From Phenylobacterium sp. (GTDB lineage: Bacteria > Pseudomonadota > Alphaproteobacteria > Caulobacterales > Caulobacteraceae), in the NCBI RefSeq assembly GCF_004299445.1, contig NZ_SCTC01000083.1:109552-173551 (forward strand): a stretch of DNA of 64,000 nucleotides. Reading direction: 5' to 3'. Under the pieces are notes generated by a model. The model made no database searches. It saw nothing but the letters and a program-made list of their open reading frames with translations, and was not told the origin of the DNA. The translations under genes and the position numbers were made by a program. Shown one piece after another: positions 49,323-57,490 of the stretch (its first letter is position 1; each line of letters begins with the position of its first letter).

Positions 49323-51728
49323 ATGACCATGAGACTTTACGGCTACCTGGCCTCTGCAAGCACTTTAGCCCTGATCCTGACGGCCGCCGCGCCCGCGCGG
49401 GCCGCCGACGCCAACGCGGCGGACGGCGATGCGGGGCCTGCGCTCGAGGAGCTGCTGGTCACGGCGCAAAAGCGAAGCGAGAACCTTCAGGATACGCCGA
49501 TCGCCATCTCGGTTCTCACGTCGCAGGGCCTGGAAGACCGCAACGTCTACTCGCTCGTCGACCTGGGCGACGGCGCGATACCGTCCCTGAAGGTGGCCCC
49601 GTTCTTCTCGCGGCCGGGCGCGCTGATCATGAACGTGCGCGGCATCGGGGTCCTGTCGGACTCGAACCAGCCTGCCCGGGACCAGGGCGTCGGCATCTAC
49701 GTGGACGGAGTCTATCTCGGCCGCCCGCAAGGTCTGGGGACGGCGCTCTACGACGTGGAGAGCATTGAGGTGCTGAAGGGGCCGCAGGGCACGCTGTTCG
49801 GTCGCAACACCGAAGGCGGCGCCGTCAGCATCACGACCAAGAGGCCGACCGGAGAGTTCGGGCTCATGGCCAAGGCTGGCGTCTCAAACTTCGCCGGCTA
49901 CGTGGGCGAAATGCACCTGGATCTGCCGAGGGTCGCCAACATCTCGGTCAAGCTGGACGGCGTCGTCACCGCGCGTGACGGCTGGGTCAAGAACCCGCTC
50001 GCCACCGCGGAAGACTTCGGCGGCTACAACAAGCGGGCTTTGCGCGCCCGCCTGCTCTGGGAGCCGGTCGCGAACTTCACCGCCGATTACGCTTACGACG
50101 CCGCCTATGACGCGACGACGACCCTCTATCAGCAGTTTCTCGCGGCCAGCACCTATCCGACGGCTCTGGCCCCGGCGGCGGGCAACACGGCGAGCACCAA
50201 GCGCATCAGGAACGCCACGTTCGGGGTCCCACAACGCGAGAGCATCGGAAGGACCGAGGGCCATCGCCTGACCCTGGACTGGAAGCTCTCGGACCATGCG
50301 CTGGTCAAGTCGATCACGTCCTACCGTGACCTGACCCAGTCGCAGTGGGACAACGGCTCGGTGGCCCAGTCGGCCGGCGTGTTCCGCACGGGCGCGACCT
50401 TCCTGAACCAGGACTACGGGCGCTACAGCCTCGCCTACTTCAAGCAGCAGCAGTCGAGCGAGGAGGTGCAACTCATCGGGGACCTGCCCCGCATCAAGTA
50501 CGTGCTGGGCGCGCTGTACTACCGCGAAAGGGTTTCGGACAACGCGCGCGCCTTCGCGACCAACACCTTCACCGACGCCGTGGGCGTCAACGGCGTGCCT
50601 CGGGCGATCGACCCGCTGACCCAGCGCATCGACCGCGCCAGCGAAGTGACCACCAAGAGCTATGGTGCGTTCGGCCAGGCGACCTATACCCCGCCGCTCC
50701 TGGACGACGCCCTGCACATCACCGCCGGCGGCCGCTTCACGCGCGACGAGAAGAAGGGCCGGATGCGCACCATCAACAACGTGAATTTCCCCCTGGGCTC
50801 GGCGGGCCGCATCATCGGCGGCCTCACCTCGCCCAATCCGCTGGACGAGTCCTGGGAGCGGTTCGACCCGATCCTGAACGTGGCCTTCGACGTCTCGGAG
50901 GACATCCTCGTCTACGGAAAGTACAGCACGGGCTACAAGTCGGGCGGCGCCAACTCCCGTTCGTTGCGCTACGCGCCGTTCGACCCCGAGACGGTCGCGA
51001 TGTTCGAGGCCGGCGCGAAGGCCGAGTTCATGGACCGGCGTGTGCGCGTCAACGTGTCGGCCTACGACGGCCGCTACAAGGACATTCAGCTCGACTTCAG
51101 CGCGCAGTATCTGCAGACCGACCCGGTCACCGGCGCCCTGCTGCAGACGCAGCGTACGACCACCGAAACGACCAACGCGCCGGGCAAGGGCAAGCTGCGC
51201 GGCTTCGAGGCCGACGTCGCCTTCGCGGTGACCGACGAACTCACCGTGTCGGGCAGCTACGCGTACAACAAGGTGAAAATCCCCGACACGCTCAACCCCT
51301 TCCCGCAGGCGAACGGCCGGATCATCACCGTGCCGATCCCCATCTATCAGGTCTACACGCCCGAGAACGCCGCCAGCTTCTCCATCGACTACAGCCGTCC
51401 GGCGTTCGGCGAGGCCCGGTTCGTGGCCCACCTGGATGGGAATTATGGCGACGGCTACTACGCCAACTACACCGACGTCGCGTACGACCCGGTAACCCGG
51501 GCGGTCACGATCCGTCAGCCGAAGGGCGACAGCTCGTTCCTGGTCAACGCGCGACTCTCGATCGCCGACCTGCCGACGGGGCCGGGGCGCACCACCGTCT
51601 CGATCTGGTCGCGGAACCTGTTGAACCAGGAACACGTGTTCGCGAAGTTCCTGAGCGATCGGACCGGCCTCGGCGGCTTCTTCAACGAACCGCGCACCTT
51701 CGGCCTGGAAGTCTCGATGAAGATGTGA
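49323..51728 (+). CDS. TonB-dependent receptor
   Basis: 801 aa; an ATG two codons later is an alternative start. Signal peptide to about residue 27 (PARAA). TonB-box LEELLVTAQKRSENLQDTPI, plug with VRGIGVLSDSNQPARDQGVG and LKGPQGTLFGRNTEGGAVSI, then a barrel ending LEVSMKM. Same unknown-substrate class as the receptor at 19736-22387. Upstream Rieske/GST genes suggest a lipophilic or aromatic substrate, an inference only. Confidence 0.93.
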   Translation: MTMRLYGYLASASTLALILTAAAPARAADANAADGDAGPALEELLVTAQKRSENLQDTPIAISVLTSQGLEDRNVYSLVDLGDGAIPSLKVAPFFSRPGALIMNVRGIGVLSDSNQPARDQGVGIYVDGVYLGRPQGLGTALYDVESIEVLKGPQGTLFGRNTEGGAVSITTKRPTGEFGLMAKAGVSNFAGYVGEMHLDLPRVANISVKLDGVVTARDGWVKNPLATAEDFGGYNKRALRARLLWEPVANFTADYAYDAAYDATTTLYQQFLAASTYPTALAPAAGNTASTKRIRNATFGVPQRESIGRTEGHRLTLDWKLSDHALVKSITSYRDLTQSQWDNGSVAQSAGVFRTGATFLNQDYGRYSLAYFKQQQSSEEVQLIGDLPRIKYVLGALYYRERVSDNARAFATNTFTDAVGVNGVPRAIDPLTQRIDRASEVTTKSYGAFGQATYTPPLLDDALHITAGGRFTRDEKKGRMRTINNVNFPLGSAGRIIGGLTSPNPLDESWERFDPILNVAFDVSEDILVYGKYSTGYKSGGANSRSLRYAPFDPETVAMFEAGAKAEFMDRRVRVNVSAYDGRYKDIQLDFSAQYLQTDPVTGALLQTQRTTTETTNAPGKGKLRGFEADVAFAVTDELTVSGSYAYNKVKIPDTLNPFPQANGRIITVPIPIYQVYTPENAASFSIDYSRPAFGEARFVAHLDGNYGDGYYANYTDVAYDPVTRAVTIRQPKGDSSFLVNARLSIADLPTGPGRTTVSIWSRNLLNQEHVFAKFLSDRTGLGGFFNEPRTFGLEVSMKM

Positions 51729-51738
51729 CGCGTCCGGC

Positions 51739-51760
51739 GCCGGCGGGCCATACCGCCGGC
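51739..51760 (+). terminator. Hairpin after TonB receptor
   Basis: GCCGGCGG (51739-51746), 6-nt loop, CCGCCGGC (51753-51760), 10 bp after the receptor stop. No T tract follows. Confidence 0.5.
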
Positions 51761-51846
51761 GTCGCCTCGCCGGGAGAGCCGCTCAAGGGGACACGCTCAC
51801 GTTCGCCGTGATGGGGATAGGTCTCCTAACCCCAAAAGCTCCCCGC

Positions 51847-52707
51847 TCAGGTCGAAAATCGTGCGGGGATCTCGGGGTCGGCGGTGTCCAGCAGCGGGAT
51901 CCGCCCTTCGGGAAGTCCCCGATAGGCCTCGAACCAGCGATCCACCCAGTCCGGATCCCTCGCCCGGCTCGGGTGATAGCTCGGCGACAGCGAGCGCAGG
52001 ATGGCCGGCGAGGCGTGGCGCGCGAACCGCCCGACCATGGCCCACAGGGCGCGCCGGCTCTTCCAGTCCGTCCAGCGCCCGTCCCGCTTCAGCATCGCGC
52101 GATAGCCCTTGCGGCTGGCGCGCGCCACGTGCCAGGCGGCGAACAGCGTGCCCCAGACCCTTGGCCAATAGCCGCCGCAGAGGTGCTGATAGAGGTCGAA
52201 CGCCACGGTCTTGTGCTCGGTCTCCTCCACCATGTGCCAGAGCACCAGCGAGGCCACGGAGCGGTCGGCGTCGCCGAACAGCAGCGCGCGCTGATGGATC
52301 AGCCACTCCGTGATGCCCATGGTCATGGTCTCGAACCCGGCGGTGTAGGCCAGCCGCCAGCGCAGGCTGCGCGCCTGGAAGCGGGCATAGTCCGCCTCCA
52401 TCTCGGCCTCGACCCCGGCCAGTTCCGGATAGCTGCGCTTCAGGATCTCGTTGTAGCGGCGGTGGTTCTGGAAGTGGACGCCCTCCTGGCCGATGAAGGC
52501 GCGCGCGTCGGCGGCCAGCAAGGGGTCCTTCACCTGGCGCAGCGCCTCGGTGACCGTCCGGATCAGAAACGGCTCCAGATAGGGCATGGCCAGCGAGGCG
52601 CCGTTGACCATGTGGCTCCACTCGGGTCGCGCCGGATGCCAGACGGGGTCGATCTGTTCGTCGAACGCGAAGGGGATGCGCCGCACGACGATCTTCGAGG
52701 CGCTCAC
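51847..52707 (-). CDS. PF10118-type predicted metal-dependent hydrolase
   Basis: 286 aa from a GTG that overlaps the upstream stop (GTGA). The pattern fits the Metal_hydrol (PF10118) family: VVRRIPFAFDEQIDPVWHPA, ARAFIGQEGVHFQNHRRYNE and VEETEHKTVAFDLY. The repeated E-x-x-H motifs give a ferritin-like di-iron arrangement. Biochemical role unproven. Second gene of an operon with a styrene-oxide-isomerase-like membrane protein, which suggests a shared small-molecule pathway. Confidence 0.85.
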   Translation of the reverse strand: MSASKIVVRRIPFAFDEQIDPVWHPARPEWSHMVNGASLAMPYLEPFLIRTVTEALRQVKDPLLAADARAFIGQEGVHFQNHRRYNEILKRSYPELAGVEAEMEADYARFQARSLRWRLAYTAGFETMTMGITEWLIHQRALLFGDADRSVASLVLWHMVEETEHKTVAFDLYQHLCGGYWPRVWGTLFAAWHVARASRKGYRAMLKRDGRWTDWKSRRALWAMVGRFARHASPAILRSLSPSYHPSRARDPDWVDRWFEAYRGLPEGRIPLLDTADPEIPARFST

Positions 52708-53207
52708 GACCCGCCCTTCCCTTGATGCCTCAGATGGCTCCAGGCGCCCCACACCAGCAGGACGGCGGCCAGGTGAACGCCCACCATCGCCGGCCAGCCG
52801 AACAGGAAGATGATGTTGTTGATCGTCACGTCGCCCGGGAAGGGGCCGCCGCCGAACTCCAGCCCCCGCGTCCCGAAGATCGCATTGGCGATGGCCGGCA
52901 ACGTGAAGAGCCAGGCGAAGGCCAGCGCCGACCAGAAGAGGACCGCCTGCGCCCGCTCGCCCAATCGCAGATAGCCGCCCGCCGCGCCGATGGCGATCAG
53001 GAGGGTGCCGTTCGTGATCGCCTCCAGATGGGCCATGTTCCACGCCCGGCGATCGCCGCCGATGCTGACCGGCACGTCCCTGACGAACGGCCACAGGTCG
53101 ATCGCGCCCAACGTAAAGAAGAAATAGGCCCAGCCGACCGCCAGCGCGGTGACAAAGAGACCCAGGCCATTCAGCACAAGCAAGCCGCGACGTCGTTCGC
53201 TGAGCAC
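52704..53207 (-). CDS. Styrene-oxide-isomerase-like four-helix membrane protein
   Basis: 167 aa from a GTG. Four predicted helices, matching the size (about 170 aa) and topology of styrene oxide isomerase. Shared landmarks recalled from StyC: A-H followed six residues later by N (AHLEAITNGTLLI, His 60 and Asn 66), and RGLEFGGGPFPGDV (114-127) corresponding to the RGLxFGxxxFxPGD segment. In StyC the histidine binds heme b and the asparagine contacts the epoxide. The StyC tyrosine that activates the epoxide appears to be Ala here, so substrate or chemistry may differ. First gene of the operon with PF10118. Confidence 0.6.
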   Translation of the reverse strand: MLSERRRGLLVLNGLGLFVTALAVGWAYFFFTLGAIDLWPFVRDVPVSIGGDRRAWNMAHLEAITNGTLLIAIGAAGGYLRLGERAQAVLFWSALAFAWLFTLPAIANAIFGTRGLEFGGGPFPGDVTINNIIFLFGWPAMVGVHLAAVLLVWGAWSHLRHQGKGGS

Positions 53208-53548
53208 ATCCGGTCTCCGCCTGTTTCAAGGCAAAGCCTAGCACGCCGCAGTCCCCGGGAAAGTCGACCCGCGACGCCCGGGGGGTCGGTGTGGTGTCGC
53301 CGCCCCCGGTGGCCCTTACCAGTCACCGACCCTTATGCGGCCGTCAGGATGGCCCGCAAAAAGCTCCTGGTCCTCGCGCACCCCCCGAATGGCGATGGAC
53401 GGAGAAAGTTCATCGCATGAACCTCCCGTCCAGAACATGCGGGTGGTGGGCCGTTCGGGGTCCAACAACCCGCTCGGACAGGCCGGGGGGCACAATGACG
53501 ATCAGAAAACAAGGCGACCGCGGTCATCTTCGGACCGGGGCATCCATC
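53208..53548. other. 341-bp gap, leaders only
   Basis: Holds the leader of the reverse-strand SOI-like gene and the leader of the forward PEP-CTERM gene. A forward open frame from 53291 reaches the latter, but its translation before 53495 has no secretion signal and looks like GC-rich noise. No repeat or hairpin stood out. Confidence 0.5.
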
Positions 53549-54430
53549 ATGAAGAAGCCGAATGCTGTCGCTCGAGCGACGCGACATCTTGCGACAAGGG
53601 AGAAATTGCTGGCTGGGCTGGTCGTCTCAGCGATTGCGACCAGCTTCGCGGGTAGCGCCATGGCAGATGTCACGACCACCGCTAGCGCTACGTACTCGTC
53701 GAGTGCAAACGGGCCTGGTCCCGTCGCCCCGCCGAGCCAGACAGGACCGGTCGCCTCGTCGAACAGCGCGCACGTCGATTACAGCTACCTGGGCGCCTGT
53801 GGCGGCGCCACTCACTGCACCCTTTTCGGCTATGCCGATGCCCTGGCCTCGGGTGACCTAAGAACGGGCCAGCTGAAGGCCGTCGCCTTCACGACGGACT
53901 CCTTCGGGAACGCCGGGGCTGGCGTAAGCATGAACGAAAGCTTGAGGTTCGATGCTCAGACCGACAGCCCGCAATGGATCGATTTCACGTACGATGTGGA
54001 CGGCAGCTTCACCGGTAGCAGAGGTCAGGCGCTTTACAGTCTGGCCCTCGGCGGGATTGGCGGCTGGAGTTACCGCATGCTCGCTACGGGGGGCTCTGGC
54101 CCCGTGTCCTCGACATCGGACCCTGCGCTCGTGCGCCTCAGCCGCTTCGACGCGACGGGCATGGCGGGCTCATTTCGTGTCCCGAAGGGCTTGAGCAGCC
54201 TCTCGATCTCGCTGGGCCTCTCTGTGCTCAACAACGCGGACTTCGGCCACACCGCCACGTTCCGTTTCGGGGCATTGCCGACCGGCGTCTCGTACACCTC
54301 CAGATCCGGACAATTTCTCACTCAGACAGGCGCTGTCCCCGAACCTGCAGCTTGGGCAATGCTGGTTCTCGGATTTGGGGCGATAGGTTCATTGATCCGC
54401 CCGAGGCGTGCTGTAGCGGCATCGGTGTGA
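53549..54430 (+). CDS. PEPxxWA-CTERM secreted protein
   Basis: 293 aa from MKKPNAVARATRHLATREKL; an ATG at 53495 preceded by GGGGGG is an alternative. Signal helix LLAGLVVSAIATSFAGSAMA, then a serine/threonine-rich beta body with two cysteines (GACGGATHCTLFG), ending in PEPAAWAMLVLGFGAIGSL plus RPRR. It is less GC-rich than its neighbours. Probable surface-sorted protein of unknown role. Confidence 0.82.
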   Translation: MKKPNAVARATRHLATREKLLAGLVVSAIATSFAGSAMADVTTTASATYSSSANGPGPVAPPSQTGPVASSNSAHVDYSYLGACGGATHCTLFGYADALASGDLRTGQLKAVAFTTDSFGNAGAGVSMNESLRFDAQTDSPQWIDFTYDVDGSFTGSRGQALYSLALGGIGGWSYRMLATGGSGPVSSTSDPALVRLSRFDATGMAGSFRVPKGLSSLSISLGLSVLNNADFGHTATFRFGALPTGVSYTSRSGQFLTQTGAVPEPAAWAMLVLGFGAIGSLIRPRRAVAASV

Positions 54431-54837
54431 CGCGCATTCAGACAGATAGACGGGGGTAAGCGCGAACGGCTGCGTGGCGGAGCAGGCATCGCGCCGCCGC
54501 CCCCCGGTGGCCCATGTCCTCCCCCCAGGAGCAAGGGGGCGAGCCACCGGCGGTGCGCGAGGGCCGCCGTTGAGTCGCCCGAGGAAGCCGGACTCTGGGA
54601 CGGCCGCTAGGATCAACCTAGTATAGACACGCGAAATCCGGACACTTTCTCAAGAAAATATCCCGCCACGGTCATCTTCAGAATGTCGATGGACGAGTCC
54701 GACCCTATATATTTTTGATATCAGAGCGCTGAGTACACCCTGGATTCTATTGCATTGACTATCCTGGTCTGAGGCATAGCTTCACCGTTGGGCGGCAACA
54801 CAAGAATTCAATCAGCCAGCCCGTGGGAAGGAAAACC
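54431..54837. other. 407-bp gap with AT-rich promoter zone
   Basis: No gene. The first half is GC-rich. From about 54615 the composition drops sharply (CCTATATATTTTTGATATCA around 54703-54722), unlike anything else in the window. TTGACT at 54755-54760 followed by CATAGC is a possible promoter for the small secreted protein at 54838. Confidence 0.5.
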
Positions 54838-55269
54838 ATGAAAACGCTAGCCTTCGTGATGGCGCTCGCCATCGCGCCCTGCGCTGCGAACGCGGCCGAG
54901 AACTTCACCTTCAAGACGACCGGTACGGCGATCGACAGCCTCCGGGTCCCGGCCGAGGGGGCGAACTATCAGGGCGTCCAGATGACCAACTCGCGCGCCG
55001 AGGTCACTTACGCGAGCGGGCGCAAGGACAGCGTGGCCGCCAAATGTGCGACCTGGCGAAATCCTCCGGGCGCGCAATTCCCGCAGTCAGGAATCTGCGT
55101 GTCCGAGAACTACGAACAGAACTTCAGCTGCCAGACTCGCCCGGAAAAGACGGGCGCCAACTGCTGGGGCCTGCTCACGGGCACCAAGGGCGAGTGGAAG
55201 GGCCGCACCGGCGTGGTTTCCTACACGAACGGACCCGAGGGGCTCGAAGGGGCCGGACGCTGGAACTGA
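54838..55269 (+). CDS. Small secreted protein of unknown function
   Basis: 143 aa; ATG with GGAAGGAAA upstream. Signal peptide MKTLAFVMALAIAPCAANAA. The mature part has four cysteines (AKCATW, GICVSE, FSCQTR, NCWGLL), a likely two-disulfide beta fold, and ends GPEGLEGAGRWN. No family recognised. Confidence 0.78.
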   Translation: MKTLAFVMALAIAPCAANAAENFTFKTTGTAIDSLRVPAEGANYQGVQMTNSRAEVTYASGRKDSVAAKCATWRNPPGAQFPQSGICVSENYEQNFSCQTRPEKTGANCWGLLTGTKGEWKGRTGVVSYTNGPEGLEGAGRWN

Positions 55270-55893
55270 AGCCCGAGGGCGCGGCCACGCCGGCCGCGCC
55301 CAACGCTCCAACGGCTTCGCAGCCCTCGGGATAGACATCGCGTCTCCATCCTCCCGACCTCCCCCGTGACGCCGCGGGAGGGCCGGCCGAGACCGCAGGC
55401 CCAAGAGCCGGTGGTGGACGGGGCGAGCCAAGGCAACGCACCAGCCCGTGGCAGCCCAAAGCCCTGTCCGCTACGAGCCGGTCGTGGGCCGGGCGCCCCG
55501 CGCACAAATCGCCTTAAGTCCACGGGCAGCCAACGGCTCCGCCAGCGGCCGGGTCAAGGACCGCGCCGCCGCGCGGCCGCGCCCGCGGCGGCCCGCCAGG
55601 GCCGTCCTTGATGCGGCCGATGGGCGGAGCAAGCTCGGGCGCTTGGATTTCAAGGCCCCGACGGCGCCACGATGTCAGACCTCAACACCTGCCGCCGTTC
55701 GTTCTAGTACGTTCAAGGTCGCTGGGATGGCGGGCCGTACGACCGTTGATGACTCATCGCTGACACTCGGAGCGTCCGCTTGCGGGCTTGGAGCTAAGGA
55801 CCGCTTTCGACCCGTTGCCGACGCTCGTAATTGTCACGCCGAGCTGCGACCCTTAGCCCGCTTCATGGTCTATCGTGAACTGAGGCCAACGAC
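55270..55893. other. 624-bp gap: inverted repeat and intergenic repeat
   Basis: I see no convincing gene. TCAAGGAC (55554-55561) and GTCCTTGA (55604-55611) form the ends of a 58-bp, extremely GC-rich inverted structure. A CCGCTTTCGACCC element sits at 55798-55822, just before the methyltransferase gene. Confidence 0.55.
55798..55822 (+). repeat. Intergenic CCGCTTTCGACCC element, left copy
   Basis: Degenerate copy of a dispersed alphaproteobacterial intergenic motif (GTCCGCTTTCGACCCATTGCGGAC type), here GGACCGCTTTCGACCC followed by GTTGCCGAC. Related copies lie on the other side of the methyltransferase gene. Confidence 0.55.
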
Positions 55894-56856
55894 GTGAAAC
55901 TGCTCGCCTACCTCTTGTACATCCCCCTGCAGATTGTCTGGCTCCCTCTCAGCTTGCTTGGCGTGATCCTTGTCGGACTAGGGCAAGTTGGCGTCAGCCG
56001 AAGGCTCGGCGTTTCGTGGACGGCTGTCGAAGTCCTGAACGCGCGATGGACGATGGACGTGTTCGGTCTGCGACGCGACAAGGCCGCGCGGCGGCTTGCT
56101 GGACACATCCCAAATGATAGCACCTTTGGGCTCTGGCTCTTTTGTTTACCGCTTTGGCTAACGCGCTGGGTCTGTCGCACGCCGTTTCTCTATCCCGTGG
56201 TCTCGCCGCCCGAGCGCACCGGTGTCGCCGGCATGGTCGTGATGCGAACACTCGCCATCGATGACGCCATCGCGCATAGTCTTGAAGGCGCTGAGCAGTT
56301 CGTCTTCCTCGGCGCGGGGCTCGATACGCGGGCCTATGGGCCGTTGCTCAATCGCGATCTGGCAATTTATGAACTGGATCGCCCAGCCGATCTTGCGTTG
56401 AAGCGTGAAGGTCTGAAGGCAGCCGGTATCGATGTGGCGCGGGTTCGCTACGTGGAGGTGGATTTTGCCGATCCTAATTGGCTCGATGCGCTCAGGGCAG
56501 CGGGATACGATCAGACAAGGAAGACGATTTTCCTTTGGGAGGGCGTCACCCTGTACCTGACCACGCGCCAGGTGCGGGATACTTTGGAGGCCATCCGGGC
56601 CCACATGGCCCCCACGAGTGTGGTGATCGCCGACTTCTATGCGACGCGGACTTTGGAGTGGGGATCAAAGGCCACCGCCGGATACATGGAGAAATCAGGC
56701 GAAGGTTTGCGGTTTGGGATCGACTTTTCCGCAGATCCGGAAGCGCGGCTGCAATCCTTCTTGCGCGAAAGCAAACTGAGGCTGGCGGGTTGTACGCTAC
56801 TGGGGGGCGCAGATAAGCGCGGCCCACTTCTGGCGATTGCGGAATTGACGCCGTGA
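55894..56856 (+). CDS. SAM-dependent methyltransferase, LCM/PPM1 family, membrane-anchored
   Basis: 320 aa from a GTG with no ribosome site. An N-terminal hydrophobic helix (YIPLQIVWLPLSLLGVILVG) anchors a leucine-carboxymethyltransferase-like (PF04072) domain: QFVFLGAGLDTRAYGPL (SAM loop), IYELDRPADL, DFADPNWLDAL and FLWEGVTLYLTTRQV. Bacterial members methylate small carboxylates or secondary metabolites. Base composition is visibly lower in GC than the neighbours and the gene is flanked by intergenic repeats, consistent with acquisition as a cassette. Confidence 0.85.
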   Translation: MKLLAYLLYIPLQIVWLPLSLLGVILVGLGQVGVSRRLGVSWTAVEVLNARWTMDVFGLRRDKAARRLAGHIPNDSTFGLWLFCLPLWLTRWVCRTPFLYPVVSPPERTGVAGMVVMRTLAIDDAIAHSLEGAEQFVFLGAGLDTRAYGPLLNRDLAIYELDRPADLALKREGLKAAGIDVARVRYVEVDFADPNWLDALRAAGYDQTRKTIFLWEGVTLYLTTRQVRDTLEAIRAHMAPTSVVIADFYATRTLEWGSKATAGYMEKSGEGLRFGIDFSADPEARLQSFLRESKLRLAGCTLLGGADKRGPLLAIAELTP

Positions 56857-56963
56857 CGCTTGCGAAGTCCGAAGAGAGATCGTGACCGGGGCAACTCGCC
56901 TCAACGCCAGTAGGCATGATCCGGAGCCAGTCCCTATGTCGCGTCTCACTCGCGAAGGTCTCT

Positions 56964-57023
56964 GAGGTTCGCTTTCCCCCCATCGCGGACATTGGGAGGA
57001 TCCGCTTTCGGCCCAGATGCCCG
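56964..57023 (+). repeat. Intergenic CGCTTTC elements, right copies
   Basis: Two adjacent degenerate copies: GAGGTTCGCTTTCCCCCC leading into ATCGCGGACATT (56964-56993), and GGATCCGCTTTCGGCCC (56998-57014) followed by AGATGCCCG. They resemble the copy at 55798, so the methyltransferase gene is bracketed by them. Confidence 0.5.
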
Positions 57024-57068
57024 TGTCAGCTTCTGGCGCATAGACGACCGGTAGCGCGAGTCTGCCCC

Positions 57069-57242
57069 TCACCCCCGCTCGAACACCCGCACCTTCCGCG
57101 GCCCCTGCCACAGTTCCATCGCCTCCCCGCGCCGGGCCCGCTCGGCCAGGGCCACGGCTTCGGCGTCGTCCTCGGCTTTCAGCTCGTCGCGCCCGGCGAA
57201 GCGGCCGTTCGGGTGCAGACGGTAGAGATAGTAAGTCGCCAA
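57069..57242 (-). CDS. 57-aa conserved-looking small protein
   Basis: TTG start with GGGGAGG 6 nt upstream, stop TGA. Protein begins MATYYLYRLHPNGRFAGRDE, continues with an acidic/alanine helix (LKAEDDAEAVALAERARRG) and ends ELWQGPRKVRVFERG. The pattern of a beta strand, helix and E-L-W-x-G-x-R-x-V-x-x-F is that of small uncharacterised proteins common in Caulobacterales. Soluble and highly charged. No function assigned. Confidence 0.7.
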   Translation of the reverse strand: MATYYLYRLHPNGRFAGRDELKAEDDAEAVALAERARRGEAMELWQGPRKVRVFERG

Positions 57243-57490
57243 GCCTCGCCTCCCCGCGAAGTGCGGCTGAGGCTAGGCCCTCACGCAACGCCCCGCCGCC
57301 GCCTTCCCGACATATCGCGATTCATCGATGGACGACGCCGCCCATCACCGCCCGCCGTCGCCGCGCCCACTGGCCCCCTCCCCACGCACGCGGTTCACCC
57401 ACCGTCCCCCTACCCAACGCGCCCGGCGCCGCCTAACCTCCGGCGCAACAACCAAGACGCGCGGCGCGCACCCCGGGGGAAACCAGTCTC

